A stretch of DNA of 64,000 nt. Origin: Omphalotus guepiniiformis (taxonomy: Eukaryota; Basidiomycota; Agaricomycetes; Agaricales; Omphalotaceae). Made by a program: the position numbers and the translations under genes. The notes beneath the pieces are model-generated. The model was not told the DNA's origin, ran no database searches, and saw nothing but the letters and a program-made list of their open reading frames with translations. Positions within the stretch are counted from its first letter, which is position 1. Each line of letters opens with the position of its first letter. The stretch covers positions 62,001 to 126,000 of the forward strand of contig JAQOOI010000078.1 of the NCBI GenBank assembly GCA_028554645.1, given 5' to 3'. This document shows, one piece after another, positions 62,357 to 64,000 of this stretch.

Positions 62357-63010
62357 ATGGCCGGTGCTCACAAGATAGGTTAGTAGAACGTTCTGGTTTA
62401 TGTCGTATGTAATTCAATGTGATATGTCCAGGCTCTCTACTGTTTTGTCCAACTTGCGGAACCTTGCTAGATTTACCAAAAGACAGTGAACCTGTTGTAA
62501 TTTGCGACCAATGTGGTCATGAAGAACCTGCAAGCTGTGAGTGTTCTTCTGATGTGCATTTTAGTGTCCTTATACCTCTTTCAGCATACGAAAATATTGA
62601 AGTCACAACCAGGTCTCACCCCGATGCTTTCCCATCCGCATTGAGGCAAAAAAGGAAGACACAAACCAAATTACACGACCAGGGAGATCAGGGCACTTTG
62701 GTGCGTGAATACACTATCAGGAACTTTTCCGATCCGATCACTAACCAACACCCTACAGGTTTCTGAAAAGTGCCCTTCATGCGGACACCTACAAGCTTTC
62801 TTCAAAGAACTACAGGTACATATCCGAATGTCAAGGTCAATGTTGAACCTGATGGATTCTCTCTTTGTGTAGATGCGAAGCGCGGATGAAGGCTCCACCA
62901 TATTTTATACCGTGAGTGTGATTTCTTGAATACGGAATTGATTCATGCTTGAGACGCCTTCATGTCTTTAGTGCGCGTCTTGCAAACACGGCTGGAAAGT
63001 GAACAACTAG
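62357..63010 (+). CDS. RPA12: DNA-directed RNA polymerase I subunit RPA12
   Basis: Small zinc-ribbon subunit of nucleolar RNA polymerase I that supports RNA cleavage and termination. Six exons join in phase: 62357-62378, 62432-62536, 62585-62700, 62759-62815, 62873-62911, 62972-63010. They give 125 residues, the same as yeast Rpa12. The N-terminal ribbon has FCPTCGTLLDLP and CDQCGHEEP. The C-terminal TFIIS-like ribbon has CPSCGH and CASCKHGWKVNN, with the catalytic RSADEGSTIFYT between them. The start MAGAHKIGSLLFCP fits the family. The gene is cut into six exons despite its small size, so no single frame covers it. Confidence 0.93.
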
Positions 63011-64000
63011 TCTCTGACTATCCGGTAGCCAACACTCTAAAAGCACGACTTCCCACATTGTCATGCCGTGGTCGCGTCGAGACATAGCGTGCTCAGGACA
63101 AACGTATCAAAAATTCTCAGGTGTAGATTCGTGTCGTATTTCCCCGCACTTGTCTATCTGGATTCGCACTCCGGCCTTGCTGATGAAGCAGATTCAGGCT
63201 GACGGGGACCACATTACGAACATAGCTGCTTTTCGTTTTGCCTCTGTGACATTGAAGTTGGCACGTTTTGTGCATACTGGCGATGCACATTTTGGGGTTA
63301 TGATAGTACACATTTGCAGAACTATCATGTTAGGCTTTGTGAAGTCCTGACCTTGAGGCAATAGCCCCTCGTTTCTGTACTACTATGTGAATACTATTTA
63401 CACTGAAATCAAGCCTAAAAGTAACTTTAAGGTCACGGTTGAGGCACGCATAGATTCAAACTTACTGGAGTGTGCTGCCGCGCGCGACGCTCAACAAAGA
63501 CTGTAGAGTACATAGTACACCCATTACATCTCGAAATCGAAATTGCTTTGTTCTTTCTATGTACTCTGGCAGACGAGTCGCGCGGCGTACGATAGATCTG
63601 ATGCGATGCTGAATCCGCTGCGACTCGCGATAGCACTCGCAGCATAGCGACGCTTTGTTGATTGCGCTCCATATCGGAACCACCGTACCCGACTACAATT
63701 GTTTTTTGTTTTTGCTGCTCTGTACACATGTAATTGCCTACTCTATAATTAAACCACACAGTCGACCCTGTTAAGACGACAACACGACCTCATCTAGCCT
63801 GAAACTCGCTGCCGACATAGAGTTCTGTCACTTGTTGCCAGCGATATCCTTGCCCCTGATGCTACGTAGTGGCTGCCCATTCACAACGTCAAACGTTCGG
63901 GGATTGAATACAATGCAGGTACAACAGGCCGGGCAAGGGGTAACCTGTCGCTACGATGCGTTGTCGCTGTATGGATTTCGTCAGTGATTCTTTGGTGGTC
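63011..64000. other. Right-end stretch, no gene recognised
   Basis: About 1 kb with no supportable gene. Open frames at 63063-63350 plus and 63433-63759 minus do not resemble known proteins. There is no hydrophobic seven-helix signal that would suggest a pheromone receptor. Confidence 0.45.

Overview
The window looks like nuclear DNA of a filamentous basidiomycete, most likely an Agaricomycete. Genes are dense and cut by many short introns (mostly about 50-60 bp, GT-AG). Gene content is fungal: PNGase A family, DOT1, Dnmt2, OST5 and YOP1. A small CaaX-ending pheromone-precursor-like ORF sits near the right end. I see no bacterial features, no CRISPR array and no intact transposon.

Layout. 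0-1.2 kb: C-terminal and middle parts of a minus-strand unknown gene. 2.2-4.6 kb: secreted PNGase A family glycoamidase. 6.8-9.0 kb: MFS transporter. 9.2-12.9 kb: SRP68 (minus) and GET3 (plus) diverging from a 154 bp gap. 13.4-18.4 kb: DEAH helicase PRP16. 18.8-21.1 kb: Sel1-repeat protein of the Nif1/Dsf2 type. 21.2-23.5 kb: DOT1 H3K79 methyltransferase. 24.7-26.2 kb: YOP1 (minus) and OST5/TMEM258 (plus), divergent. 27.5-28.6 kb: anthranilate phosphoribosyltransferase (TRP4). 28.8-31.1 kb: UNC93-like transporter. 32.2 kb: intron-containing tRNA-Tyr(GUA). 37.1-39.9 kb: mitochondrial ribosomal protein mL38 and a divergent, probably mitochondrial unknown protein. 45.8-47.0 kb: FYVE zinc-finger protein. 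47.9-53.4 kb: large low-complexity protein of unknown function. 53.6-56.9 kb: PHD-finger protein, divergent from Dnmt2 (57.1-58.6 kb). 59.4 kb: lipopeptide pheromone precursor. 60.9-61.8 kb: unknown protein. 62.4-63.0 kb: Pol I subunit RPA12.

Functional themes. Five genes act at the ER or secretory pathway (SRP68, GET3, YOP1, OST5, PNGase A); four of them form two head-to-head pairs with short shared promoters. DOT1, the PHD protein and Dnmt2 concern chromatin or nucleic-acid modification. Two long gene-free stretches (32.3-37.1 and 39.9-45.8 kb) carry a strongly recurring GTAAGTAC/GTACTTAC octamer, perfect palindromes and microsatellites.

The most notable item is the 41-codon ORF at 59375-59500 that ends in Cys-Val-Val-Ala. 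It has the architecture of an Agaricomycete mating pheromone precursor, with no STE3-type receptor visible inside the window. Several introns (PNGase A, GET3, possibly DOT1) need GC-AG or otherwise unusual splice sites to keep the conserved frame. All exon models were made by eye from frame, splice signals and remembered family conservation; no search was run.
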